A stretch of 64,000 bases of DNA from CAWIVH01 sp963839475 (GTDB lineage: Bacteria > Acidobacteriota > UBA6911): NCBI GenBank assembly GCA_963839475.1, contig CAWIVH010000001.1, positions 372,001 through 436,000 of the forward strand. The letters run 5' to 3'. A program made the translations under genes and the position numbers. The notes beneath the pieces were generated by a model, which ran no database searches, had not been told where the DNA came from, and was given only the letters and a program-made list of their open reading frames with translations. Positions within the stretch are counted from its first letter, which is position 1. Every line of letters starts with the position of its first letter. This document shows positions 17,019-25,313 of the stretch, piece by piece.

Positions 17019-18929
17019 ATGGCTCAGCTGAAGTCCATATGGCAGAACCGGCTAACCGAAATTGGCGCATTGATTGCCGCGGTGGCCATTCTCTTTTTCA
17101 TAACCTTTCAAGTCATCGAACTGATGTCCGCCACCTCCAATCCTTACACCGGGCTCTGGACGTTCCTGGTTTTCCCGGTAATCATGATCATTGGATTGAT
17201 ATTGATACCCCTTGGCTATTTCCGGGAGCGGAGACGCAGGCGAAAACTCTTTCCGGATGTAAAGGATTGGCCCCGACTACCGCATTTCGATCCCAACAAT
17301 CCGGTTCATCGCAAGGCCTTTGCGGTCGTCACTCTGGGCTCGATGGTCGTGATCCCACTCATCTTCATCAGCAGCTACCAGGGCTATCACTACACCGAGT
17401 CGACCGGCTTCTGCGGCCAGGTTTGCCATGAAGTCATGCAGCCTGAGTTTACGGCCTACTCGGGATCTCCCCATGCGCGAGTTACTTGTGCTGCCTGCCA
17501 TATCGGGCCGGGAGCCAGCTGGTACGTGAAGTCCAAGATCAGCGGCTTGCGGCAGGTGCTGGCCGTGACCTTGAATACATTCTCACGCCCCATACCAACC
17601 CCGATCAAAGACTTGCGGCCGGCGCGAGAAACTTGTGAACAATGCCATTGGCCGGCGAAATTTTTCGGTTCACAGCTCCGCACCAGGGTTCACTACGGAC
17701 CGGATGAAAAGAACACCCGGCGTGAAATCCGCGTGCTGGTCAAAACGGGAGGCGCCGATTCCTCGATGGGACCGGCATCCGGAATCCACTGGCATATGGC
17801 TCTGAGCCACAAGATCGAATATATCGCCGCCGATGAACAGCGCCAGATCATCCCCTGGGTGCGATCCACCGATTCCGAAGGCAAGGTTAAGATCTTCCGT
17901 TCGGATGATAAAACTCCGTCGGATCCGCCTCCTCCCGGTGAAATTCGACGCATCGATTGTGTGGATTGCCATAACCGGCCGACCCACAATTTTCAGCCGC
18001 CCGATCGCGCGGTCAACATCAGCCTGGAAACCAATCGAATCGACCGCCAGCTTCCCTTCGCGAAAAAGATCGCGGTTGAAGCTCTAACAGAGCCTTACGG
18101 CAACTCGGCAGAGGCCGAAGAAGGTATCAAATCCTACATACGCGACGCCTACCAGAAGCTCGATCCGAAAGTGGCTGCCGACCAAAGGGGTCCAATCAAC
18201 CAGGTAATCGATGAAGTGCGGGCGATCTATCGCCGGAACTTTTTCCCGACAATGAAATCCGATTGGAAGAGGTATCCCGACAACATTGGCCACATGATTT
18301 TCGACGGCTGCTTCCGTTGCCATGACAACAAACATGTCACGGACGGCAGATATCCCATCCGGAAGGATTGCGGCGTTTGCCACGAGTTCCAGCAGGGCGT
18401 GACGGTCGATAATTTCGGAGGAGTACCAGCGACCTTCCAGGAGCATCCGTATAAGCTCGAAGGGACCCATCTCGACTTGAATTGCAGCAAATGTCATGAT
18501 GGCGGAAGGGCTCCCGTTGCAGACTGCGGAGGCTGCCACACGACCCAGACCGCTTTCCGCCAGGGCAAAGCTCCGCTTATGCAGGGCATGAAACCGATTC
18601 CCCCGGCCGCCATGGCCGACCTCAGCTGCGATTCCTGCCATGACATGAGCAAGGGCGGGACGGGAAAAGTGACAGAGCAGTGTGAGACCTGTCATGAAAA
18701 GGGGTATGGCGAAATGGCCAAGTCATGGATCGACGATGCTAAAGCGAGCCGCGCCAAGGCTGCTGCCGCAATCGAGGAGCTGCGCAAAAAAGGCGGCGCT
18801 GCTGCACAGATCGCCACCCAGATGCAGGCGCTGCTCGAGCAGGTTGACGCTGCTGGACCCCAGCACAACACCGAGTTGGCCGACGCGATCTATCAGCAGA
18901 TAATTAAAACGGCGGCGGGGAACCAATAG
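17019..18929 (+). CDS. Membrane-anchored decahaem NapC/NirT-type cytochrome c
   Basis: About 636 residues. Two N-terminal membrane helices (~13-37 and ~47-68) and a third hydrophobic segment near 100-120 precede the haem domain. Ten haem motifs: CGQVCH (three-residue spacer), CAACH, CEQCH, CVDCH, CFRCH, CGVCH, CSKCH, CGGCH, CDSCH, CETCH. The first part (FCGQVCHEVMQPEF... SPHARVTCAACHIGPGA) is the NapC/NirT-like quinol-oxidizing module. The tail is an Ala/Lys/Glu coiled coil. I place the start at the second ATG (17019), ten bases after AAGGAG; the ATG at 17010 is only one base from it. Likely takes electrons from menaquinol to periplasmic cytochromes or an acceptor. Confidence 0.92.
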   Translation: MAQLKSIWQNRLTEIGALIAAVAILFFITFQVIELMSATSNPYTGLWTFLVFPVIMIIGLILIPLGYFRERRRRRKLFPDVKDWPRLPHFDPNNPVHRKAFAVVTLGSMVVIPLIFISSYQGYHYTESTGFCGQVCHEVMQPEFTAYSGSPHARVTCAACHIGPGASWYVKSKISGLRQVLAVTLNTFSRPIPTPIKDLRPARETCEQCHWPAKFFGSQLRTRVHYGPDEKNTRREIRVLVKTGGADSSMGPASGIHWHMALSHKIEYIAADEQRQIIPWVRSTDSEGKVKIFRSDDKTPSDPPPPGEIRRIDCVDCHNRPTHNFQPPDRAVNISLETNRIDRQLPFAKKIAVEALTEPYGNSAEAEEGIKSYIRDAYQKLDPKVAADQRGPINQVIDEVRAIYRRNFFPTMKSDWKRYPDNIGHMIFDGCFRCHDNKHVTDGRYPIRKDCGVCHEFQQGVTVDNFGGVPATFQEHPYKLEGTHLDLNCSKCHDGGRAPVADCGGCHTTQTAFRQGKAPLMQGMKPIPPAAMADLSCDSCHDMSKGGTGKVTEQCETCHEKGYGEMAKSWIDDAKASRAKAAAAIEELRKKGGAAAQIATQMQALLEQVDAAGPQHNTELADAIYQQIIKTAAGNQ

Positions 18930-18968
18930 CCGCAAAGACTCGGACAGCGGTTTGCTCCACGAGATATT

Positions 18969-18999
18969 AAAAGGCCACCCGTTCCCGGGTGGCCTTTTT
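18969..18999. terminator. Bidirectional rho-independent terminator
   Basis: Perfect 9-bp stem GGCCACCCG (18973-18981) with CGGGTGGCC (18986-18994), a four-base loop, A4 before and T5 after. It lies between the convergent decahaem cytochrome and nrfD-like genes and can terminate both. Confidence 0.9.
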
Positions 19000-19011
19000 C
19001 GTGAAAACCAC

Positions 19012-20208
19012 TTAATCGGCAATAGCCCCAGAGGGGACTTTATCCCAGGGCGGAAGGATCCGCACCAATACCGACAGCACGATGAAAGGAAGGATCAGGA
19101 GCACCAGCGCCGTGAGCAGCCCTTCCATGCCGGTAATTTCCATTTTGTAGGCCGTCAGCCCGCGGAAACTCTTCGAAAACATCTGGCCGCCGACCACCAC
19201 ATTCCAGCGGGTGGCAAATATCCCGAGCTGAATCAGGATGGCCGAAAGGAAATAGAGCAGCTTGCGCAGCTCCTCGTCAAACTTGAAGAGTTTGATGGCG
19301 ATCATGATCCCAAGCGGCACAAGCATTCCCAAAAGCACCTGCATGACCCCAAGGCTTATGAAAAGCTTGTTCATCACAAGTTCCGAAAGAATTTTGATCG
19401 ATTCCTCACTCTCATAGAGTCTGTGGATAAAATCAAGGCACTCGAGCGAAAAGTCGATCAGCACGGTATAGAAAAGATAAGAGGCAATCTTGTCAAGGCA
19501 CGCCATATCGATCTTCTGCCCCCGCCTGGGCGTCAATATCATGTAAAGCAGCAAGATCAGAGCGATGCCCGAAACCATCGCCGAAAACAGGAATACGATC
19601 GGGATCAGAACCGAGCTCCACCAGGGATTGGCTTTGATGGAGCCGAATATGAAGCCCACGTATCCGTGCAAGAGAAACGCCGACGGTACGCCGATAATAG
19701 TAATGGCTTTCACCGCCTTGCGGTCGAACTCCAGAGCCTGTTCGCTCACGTCATCGGAGAAAAGCGCCACCGCGCGATGGATGAAACGCATCGGCATCGG
19801 CTCGTTTCTGGCCCACACCACGAGGTCCTTGCGATAGGTGAACCACACCTCCAGCAGGAGAACCACCATCAAATACCAGGCATAAACGAAACCAAACATT
19901 GCCATCGCTGAAGTAAGATTGGGAGTCAGAAAGATCTCAAAGGACCTTTCCGGATGCCCCAGGTGCAAAAGCAGAGGCAGCGGGGCGATGAGGAGGAAAG
20001 ACAGAGCGGTCAGTAGTGAAAGACGGTAAACCGAGTATACTTCCTTCACGTTAAACACTTTCACCAGGGATGCCAGGATGAAAGCCCCGGCTACCAGCCC
20101 CGTAAGGTAAGGATAAACAACCACCAGGATTCCCCAGTGGACCTCGATCTCATTCGGGTAGATGAATCCCTGCACCTGCTTCAGGAGTTCGTACCAGGAG
20201 TGGTTCAT
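19012..20208 (-). CDS. NrfD/PsrC-type quinone-interacting membrane subunit
   Basis: 398 residues with about ten hydrophobic helices, matching the NrfD/HybB/PsrC family that exchanges electrons between quinone and an Fe-S subunit. Third gene of a minus-strand operon (octahaem cytochrome, Fe-S, NrfD) and overlapping the Fe-S gene by four bases. The order and subunits resemble Qrc/Nrf-type complexes. Direction (quinone reduction or quinol oxidation) cannot be told. The C-terminal half is less conserved than the N-terminal GLVAGAFILASL region. Confidence 0.92.
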   Translation of the reverse strand: MNHSWYELLKQVQGFIYPNEIEVHWGILVVVYPYLTGLVAGAFILASLVKVFNVKEVYSVYRLSLLTALSFLLIAPLPLLLHLGHPERSFEIFLTPNLTSAMAMFGFVYAWYLMVVLLLEVWFTYRKDLVVWARNEPMPMRFIHRAVALFSDDVSEQALEFDRKAVKAITIIGVPSAFLLHGYVGFIFGSIKANPWWSSVLIPIVFLFSAMVSGIALILLLYMILTPRRGQKIDMACLDKIASYLFYTVLIDFSLECLDFIHRLYESEESIKILSELVMNKLFISLGVMQVLLGMLVPLGIMIAIKLFKFDEELRKLLYFLSAILIQLGIFATRWNVVVGGQMFSKSFRGLTAYKMEITGMEGLLTALVLLILPFIVLSVLVRILPPWDKVPSGAIAD

Positions 20209-20939
20209 CGCACTTCTCCGTCAAGATTCGAATAATAAACCTTTGGCTCCGTGTTGAGATGCGCCTTCAGCACACTAAGCTTGTTCATGCGCTTGAAACG
20301 AGTCAGAGGGCTGGCGGAACTGGCCAGGTCGCCAAAGATGCGGGCCTGGGTCGGGCATACCTCCACACAAGCCGGGAGCATGCCCTTGCTGGTGCGGTGG
20401 TAGCAGAAGGTGCATTTGTCGGCCGTGCTCTTCGCCGGGTTGAGGAAACGTGCTCCGTAGGGGCAGGCTTGGATGCAATAGCGGCAGCCAATGCATCGCT
20501 GATCGTCTACGAGAACCACCCCCTCCTGGGTCGAAAAGGTTGCACCGACGGGGCAGACCTGGACACAGGGAGGGTGGTCACACTGGTTGCAGAGCTTGGG
20601 TACGAAAAAGCTCCTCAGGACCTCCCGGTCGATGGAGCCCAACTCGCGGGGCGTGATTCTTTCATCGATGTTTTGAACGATGACGTCCCCATTGGTCTTG
20701 ATGACGTAACGTTCCACCCAGGTCCGGAAATAAAACGGCTCCGGCGGAACGGCGTTCTCAGTTTTGCAGGCCTCCACGCAGCGGCCGCAGCCGATGCATT
20801 TGTCTACCTGAATCCCCATGCCGAATTTTCGCGGCACAATCCCTGCCTTCTCCGCAGCAGCTCGAACCCCGGACATCAGTGGGCCGAGAAGTCCCGCGGC
20901 CAGGGCTGCAGCCTTCTCTATAAAATCTCGTCTCCGCAT
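20205..20939 (-). CDS. Four-cluster 4Fe-4S subunit (NrfC/PsrB type)
   Basis: About 244 residues starting MRRRDFIEKAAALAAG, a twin-arginine-like signal, so the protein is likely exported folded with its clusters. Cluster motifs in order: CIGCGRCVEAC, CNQCDHPPCVQVCP, CIGCRYCIQACP and CTFC...CVEVCP, the usual four-cluster arrangement of DMSO-reductase-type beta subunits. GGAGG lies 11 bases before the chosen ATG; the in-frame extension to 20984 overlaps the preceding cytochrome gene and is rejected. It should wire the octahaem cytochrome to the NrfD-like membrane subunit. Confidence 0.93.
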   Translation of the reverse strand: MRRRDFIEKAAALAAGLLGPLMSGVRAAAEKAGIVPRKFGMGIQVDKCIGCGRCVEACKTENAVPPEPFYFRTWVERYVIKTNGDVIVQNIDERITPRELGSIDREVLRSFFVPKLCNQCDHPPCVQVCPVGATFSTQEGVVLVDDQRCIGCRYCIQACPYGARFLNPAKSTADKCTFCYHRTSKGMLPACVEVCPTQARIFGDLASSASPLTRFKRMNKLSVLKAHLNTEPKVYYSNLDGEVR

Positions 20940-20941
20940 CG

Positions 20942-21682
20942 CTATTTCACCTCCGGCATATGAGGATAATGGCATTGCCAGCAAAGATACTTTTCCCCGT
21001 GAGTGGCAACATCGATTTTGGGCATTCCCTTCTCAGAGGACAATTTGCTGTGGCACTTGCCGCAAAATGCCCGGTCATTAGGTATCGATGCCGAAACATT
21101 TCGCGGCTCGACTTTGTGCTCCGGCGGTACGATGTGGCAGGTGGTGCATTCGAGCAGGGCATGGGGGGACAGCGCCTTCGTCCTGGCAATCTCGGCATGA
21201 CACGCCTGGCATTCCTGGGGAACAGACGGCGGTTTCGGGTCGTGCGGATTGTGGCAGGAAATGCAGGGTTTCATCGGATTGTGGGCAATCGGGTTGATTT
21301 GGGGGAATCCTGTGGGCCGCGACATATCATAATGATGACAAACGGCGCATTCCTCCCGCTTCCTCGGCACCGTCGGCTTCATTTCGGTAGGATTGTCGAC
21401 GTGCATTTTGGCCGCGCCGTGGCAGGTCTCGCAAGAAAGGTTCCGATGATACCCCGACTGCTTCATTTTTGACTCTTCGTGACACTCCCCGCAGGCCGAA
21501 GAACCGGCGAACCGAATTGGGAGAGCTGTCTCCCGATCCACGGTTGTCTGCACCTGCAGCTTCCTATCCTTGAAGGAAGCCGGTAGCAGAAAACGGATGA
21601 GGAGAAAAGCACCGATCAACAGTGCAAATACAACCAGGATTCGCTGGAATGGATCCGGGATTTTCCGCCCTTGTTTCTCCAT
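20942..21682 (-). CDS. Membrane-anchored octahaem cytochrome c
   Basis: About 246 residues; one N-terminal membrane helix (~residues 14-33, ILVVFALLIGAFLLIRFLL) with the rest periplasmic. Eight CxxCH motifs: CGECH, CETCH, CAVCH, CISCH, CQACH, CTTCH, CGKCH, CWQCH. ATG at 21682 follows GAGGCGATAC; the longer frame to 21730 has no such site. Two bases separate it from the Fe-S gene, so the three genes are one operon. It is probably the periplasmic electron entry or exit of the NrfD complex, exchanging with the cytochromes encoded convergently. Confidence 0.92.
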   Translation of the reverse strand: MEKQGRKIPDPFQRILVVFALLIGAFLLIRFLLPASFKDRKLQVQTTVDRETALPIRFAGSSACGECHEESKMKQSGYHRNLSCETCHGAAKMHVDNPTEMKPTVPRKREECAVCHHYDMSRPTGFPQINPIAHNPMKPCISCHNPHDPKPPSVPQECQACHAEIARTKALSPHALLECTTCHIVPPEHKVEPRNVSASIPNDRAFCGKCHSKLSSEKGMPKIDVATHGEKYLCWQCHYPHMPEVK

Positions 21683-22244
21683 GTATCGCCTCTGGTTTGG
21701 ATTGGCAGTATGAGGGCACCCAACAGACAAAATAAGCCCTAGCAGCTAAATGCATGCAAGTGTTATGCCGTCACGCAAATTTCCTTCCTTTCCTCATGAG
21801 CCTATCACGCCATAACTCCAGGGAGATACTACAGATGCCCCATCAACAGGCATCGCCGGCCGGCATGCCGGGGATTTGCATGGGCTTCATCCTGATCCCG
21901 GAACGACAAATCTGGCCACCAAATGCATGCGCGGATCGCCTTTCATTAACAGATTCCAAAGCCGTTCCGAAGCTATGTCAACGGTCTCTGTTTCCGGAGA
22001 ACACGGGCACTGCGCCATTTGACCCGGTGCTGGCTCATTTACCCGAGACATGCCGGACTTCCAAAAGGGCTTTGTGTCAAATCATGAAGCCTCAAAGCCC
22101 GCAAGAAGGAAAGCAGAGCGCAAGGGCCAGCGCATCTCTCGCCGCTCACCGGCTTTAGTTCTCCGCTGACCGAAAAGAATGTGCAGAATGGCCAGGGAAA
22201 CCGTAATGTGTCGATGTAAGAGGAATTCAAGAGGAGCAGTGGCC
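21683..22244. other. Divergent intergenic region
   Basis: About 560 bases between the octahaem-cytochrome operon and the small membrane ORF. It must contain both divergent promoters. Reading frames of 60-134 codons exist here but have no ribosome-binding site or family resemblance and skewed composition; I see no convincing dyad, sigma-54 element or terminator. Confidence 0.4.
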
Positions 22245-22400
22245 ATGTTGAATCCTATAATGAAGTCCATGGACGGAAGGTTTCTTGCAGCAGCAGCCGC
22301 GCTCCTCCTGGCGGGGATAATCCTGCTACAAGGGAGCGGCGCATTCCAAATTGCGGATGCGCTCCGGTACTGGCTTTTTTTGCCTATGGCGGCGATATAA
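22245..22400 (+). CDS. Small membrane protein, possible truncated LiaF-type membrane unit
   Basis: 51 residues with one long hydrophobic stretch (~12-31, AAAALLLAGIILLQG) and then IADALRYWLFLPMAAI. The pattern (LLL-G-ILL... LRYW-P) resembles the first two helices of the membrane domain in the next gene. GAGGAG lies eight bases before the ATG, a strong ribosome-binding site. It may be a real micro-protein co-expressed with the LiaF-like gene or a truncated duplicate; a T7 tract at about 22375 could mark an indel. Confidence 0.45.
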   Translation: MLNPIMKSMDGRFLAAAAALLLAGIILLQGSGAFQIADALRYWLFLPMAAI

Positions 22401-22437
22401 TCGTGCTGCCGCGAGTAGCGGCGGTGTGGAGGTAGTT

Positions 22438-23154
22438 ATGGTCGACAATTCCAGCGTTCGCCCAACCCCGCAATTGATTTTCGGATTGCTGATCATCCTC
22501 CTGGGCCTGCTTTTCACACTCGATAACCTGGAGATTATCCAGGTACACAATGTTTTCAGGTTCTGGCCCCTCATTCTCATGGCTGTAGGGTTAGGGAAGT
22601 TTTTCGAGTCGAACCGTCCTTCGAGTATGGCGGCGGCGGTCCTTTTCTTCGGTGTTGGATCCCTCTTCCTGCTGAGGAACCTGAATTTCATCCGCTTCAG
22701 TCTCTGGCACTTGTGGCCCCTCATTCTGGTTTTTATAGGGATTTCGATCCTCTGGCAGGCGTGGGCTCGCGACAGAACCATTACCGGCGACTCCGAATCC
22801 ACAATTACGGCGTTGGCAATCCTAAGCGGAGTGGATCGGACGTTCAACTCCCAGGATTTTCGGGGCGGTGATTTAACTGCTGTCATGGGTGGATGCGAGA
22901 TTGATCTTCGGGATGCGAAAATCATCGATAGCCAGGCGACCGTCAATGTATTCGCCATGTGGGGAGGAATCGAAATCCGGGTGCCCGAGGACTGGCTGGT
23001 TGTCATCCAGGGAGTCCCGCTCCTGGGTGGGTTTGAAGACAAGACCCGCCTGCGAAAAAGCAGCGATCCATCCCACGCTGGGCCGGAAACCGACGCAAAA
23101 AAGCTGGTTATCCGCGGCCTCGTGATAATGGGAGGCATTGAGATCAGGAACTGA
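22438..23154 (+). CDS. LiaF-like membrane protein (DUF5668 plus LiaF C-terminal domain)
   Basis: 238 residues. Four membrane helices in the first ~110 residues (LIFGLLIILLGLLFTLDNL; FWPLILMAVGLG; AAAVLFFGVGSLFLL; LWPLILVFIGISILW), then a soluble domain with GVDRTFNSQDFRGGDLTAVMGGCEIDLRDA and MWGGIEIRVPEDW, typical of LiaF/cell-wall-active antibiotic response proteins. GGAGG precedes the ATG by six bases. Three bases before a LytS-type kinase; LiaF proteins modulate envelope-stress two-component systems, so this likely tunes the kinase that follows. Confidence 0.85.
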   Translation: MVDNSSVRPTPQLIFGLLIILLGLLFTLDNLEIIQVHNVFRFWPLILMAVGLGKFFESNRPSSMAAAVLFFGVGSLFLLRNLNFIRFSLWHLWPLILVFIGISILWQAWARDRTITGDSESTITALAILSGVDRTFNSQDFRGGDLTAVMGGCEIDLRDAKIIDSQATVNVFAMWGGIEIRVPEDWLVVIQGVPLLGGFEDKTRLRKSSDPSHAGPETDAKKLVIRGLVIMGGIEIRN

Positions 23155-23157
23155 TGT

Positions 23158-24252
23158 ATGCATCCGATTTTGGCTCGACGAAACCGGCTCTTGCTCTACC
23201 TGGCAGCGTGGGTACCGGTGGCAGCACTCCTCTCCGGCTTGCTGGTCTACTCCGGGCGGCTTGCATGGGCTGCCGCCTTCGCATTCGCGCTGCCAATGTC
23301 GGCGATTTACGCATTCCTCTGCCTTTCCGCGTGGTACATGTGCCGCACGTTTCCCGTGGGAAGAATCGGGCTGCCCGGCCTCCTCAGTATTCTTCTGCTC
23401 GCAGCTCTTTTGTCGAGTTCTCTTTGGCTGCTGCTGGGACAGGCTTGGGTTCTAGCGCTCGGCTCTTCCGCGGGTTTCGGGGATATCCGGGGCGCCTTTG
23501 GTCAACAGGTGCCCCTGCTCCTGGTGTCGGGGGCTCTCCTCTATTTCCTGGCCATCGCCGCTCACTACCTCCTGGGCACATTCGAAAGCGCGCGCGAAGC
23601 TGAAAAACAGGCGCTCGAGCTTCAAATTCTGGCGCGGGAAGCGCAGCTGAAAGCACTCAAAGCCCAAATCGATCCCCATTTCTTATTCAACAGCCTCAAT
23701 TCCATCAGCGCGCTTACGGCCATCGATCCGGCTGCATCGAGAGGCATGTGTCAGATGCTCGCCGACTTCCTGCGCAAAAGCCTCGACCAGGGCCCAAAGG
23801 AGAGTATTCCGCTGGAAGAAGAACTGGAGCTGGTTTCATCTTACCTCGCCATTGAAAAAATGCGCTTCGGGGCGAGGCTCACCATGCAACTGGAAATAAG
23901 CGACGAGGCCCGCCAATGCCTGGTCCCGCCGCTGCTCCTGCAGCCGCTGGTGGAGAACGCTGTCAGGCATGGCATCGCAGCAAGGGTTGAGGGTGGGGAA
24001 ATCCGGCTGATTGCCGAGAGACAGAATGCCCGGCTCGAAATCCAGGTTGGGAATCCGGTGGATCCTGATCAGCCGTCCGGACGGAAAAACGGAATCGGAA
24101 TCGCGAATGTGCGCGGCCGGCTGCGAACCCTTTACGGAAATGAAGCCAGCCTCGACCTGACGCGGGATGAACATCGCTTCCTGGCAATCCTCAGGCTCCC
24201 TGCCACAGAAAAAGCAGGTGCGGGAGAATCAACCTCGACCTCGTATCGCTAA
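23158..24252 (+). CDS. LytS/YehU-type sensor histidine kinase
   Basis: 364 residues. Four hydrophobic helices in residues ~8-145 form a membrane sensor without a large extracellular loop. A short coiled coil (ESAREAEKQALELQILAREAQLKALKAQIDPHFLFNSLNSI) holds phosphorylatable His174 of the His_kinase family, followed by the ATP-binding PLVENAVRHG and GIGIANVRGRL. Paired with the LytTR regulator 12 bases downstream and the LiaF-like gene upstream, it probably senses membrane or cell-envelope state. Confidence 0.93.
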   Translation: MHPILARRNRLLLYLAAWVPVAALLSGLLVYSGRLAWAAAFAFALPMSAIYAFLCLSAWYMCRTFPVGRIGLPGLLSILLLAALLSSSLWLLLGQAWVLALGSSAGFGDIRGAFGQQVPLLLVSGALLYFLAIAAHYLLGTFESAREAEKQALELQILAREAQLKALKAQIDPHFLFNSLNSISALTAIDPAASRGMCQMLADFLRKSLDQGPKESIPLEEELELVSSYLAIEKMRFGARLTMQLEISDEARQCLVPPLLLQPLVENAVRHGIAARVEGGEIRLIAERQNARLEIQVGNPVDPDQPSGRKNGIGIANVRGRLRTLYGNEASLDLTRDEHRFLAILRLPATEKAGAGESTSTSYR

Positions 24253-24264
24253 AGGATGAATATC

Positions 24265-25020
24265 ATGGCTGAGACTTCAACATCCCGAATCCGAACCGTG
24301 GTGATTGACGATGAAGAGCTCGCGCGAGCCGGGCTCAAAGAGCACCTGGCCGCGCACCCTGAAATCGAGTTGGTGGCTGAGTGCTCCAATGGCTTCGAGG
24401 CGGTAAAAACCATCAGCGAGCAAAAACCGGACCTGATTTTCCTCGATATCCAGATGCCCAAACTGAATGGGTTCGAGGTCCTCGAACTGATCGATCCCGG
24501 ACCTGCCGTCATTTTTGTCACCGCTTTCGACCAGTATGCACTGCGAGCCTTTGAAGTTCACGCCACGGACTATCTTTTGAAACCGTTCAGTGAAGAACGG
24601 CTGGCAAAGGCGCTCGAGCTAGCCTGCAGGCGCTTGGGCCAGAAACCGCAGCAGAATCTGGCCGACCTTGTGGAAGATTTTCAAAGCCGGACCAAGCCAC
24701 TCGAACGGATCCTGATTCGAGATGGGACCAAGGTTCACGTGATCCCTGCTGAAAAGATCGATTACATAGAAGCGCAGGATGATTACGTTTGTGTCAAAAG
24801 CGGCGGAAAAGACCACCTCAAGCAAGACACGCTTGGCAACCTCGAAAACCGGCTCGATCCGGCCAGATTCATCCGCACCCACCGTTCCTACATCGTAAAT
24901 GTGGAGCGGTTGGCAAGGCTTGAGCTCTATGCCAAGGACAGCCGGGTGGCAATTCTGGTCGATGGAACCAGGCTTCCCGTGAGCCGGAGCGGCTACGCCA
25001 GGCTGAAGCCCCTGCTTTAG
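24265..25020 (+). CDS. LytTR-family response regulator
   Basis: 251 residues from ATG 24265. Receiver domain with acidic IDDEE (15-18) and phospho-acceptor Asp61 in IFLDIQMPKLNG, Thr in FVTAFD and Lys in LLKPFSE. The C-terminal LytTR DNA-binding domain spans ~145-250 (KIDYIEAQDDYVCV, FIRTHRSYIVN, LPVSRSGYARLKPLL). The earlier ATG at 24256 lies inside the ribosome-binding site AAAGGATG, so 24265 is preferred. Cognate partner of the upstream LytS kinase. Confidence 0.93.
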   Translation: MAETSTSRIRTVVIDDEELARAGLKEHLAAHPEIELVAECSNGFEAVKTISEQKPDLIFLDIQMPKLNGFEVLELIDPGPAVIFVTAFDQYALRAFEVHATDYLLKPFSEERLAKALELACRRLGQKPQQNLADLVEDFQSRTKPLERILIRDGTKVHVIPAEKIDYIEAQDDYVCVKSGGKDHLKQDTLGNLENRLDPARFIRTHRSYIVNVERLARLELYAKDSRVAILVDGTRLPVSRSGYARLKPLL

Positions 25021-25023
25021 AGC

Positions 25024-25242
25024 TCAGGACGTTTCTTCCAGTTTGAATCCGGCCTTGAGAGTTACCTGCCAATGACCCACCTTGCCCTCAAGGGTTATAT
25101 CTCCGCGTGTTTCGATTACTTGAAACCAGCGGAGGTTTCGAATCGATTGGGACGCACGCGTTATGGCGTTTTGAATGGCATCCTCGATACTCGTTTGTGC
25201 TGTGCCGGTTAGCTCAACGATTTTGTAAACGTTATCGTGCAT
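25024..25242 (-). CDS. Dodecin
   Basis: 72 residues starting MHDNVYKIVELTGTA, with helix TSIEDAIQNAITRASQSIRNLRWFQVIETRG and the closing strands KVGHWQVTLKAGFKLEE. Dodecins assemble as hollow 12-mers that bind flavin (the Trp in RWFQV stacks on it) and buffer free FMN/FAD. The longer frame to 25464 is upstream noise; AAGGAAGAGCC precedes the chosen ATG. Convergent with the LytTR regulator, only three bases apart. Confidence 0.92.
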   Translation of the reverse strand: MHDNVYKIVELTGTAQTSIEDAIQNAITRASQSIRNLRWFQVIETRGDITLEGKVGHWQVTLKAGFKLEETS

Positions 25243-25313
25243 GGCTCTTCCTTTCGACCCACCCCCCGAGGGAGAGAGGGATTTCCTGGAGCAGGATCCT
25301 CGCACAGCCGTGT

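Noticed and set aside
21754..22158. 134-codon plus-strand frame in the divergent gap
   Set aside because: Composition is unlike neighbours, with no Shine-Dalgarno site and no domain; treated as non-coding.
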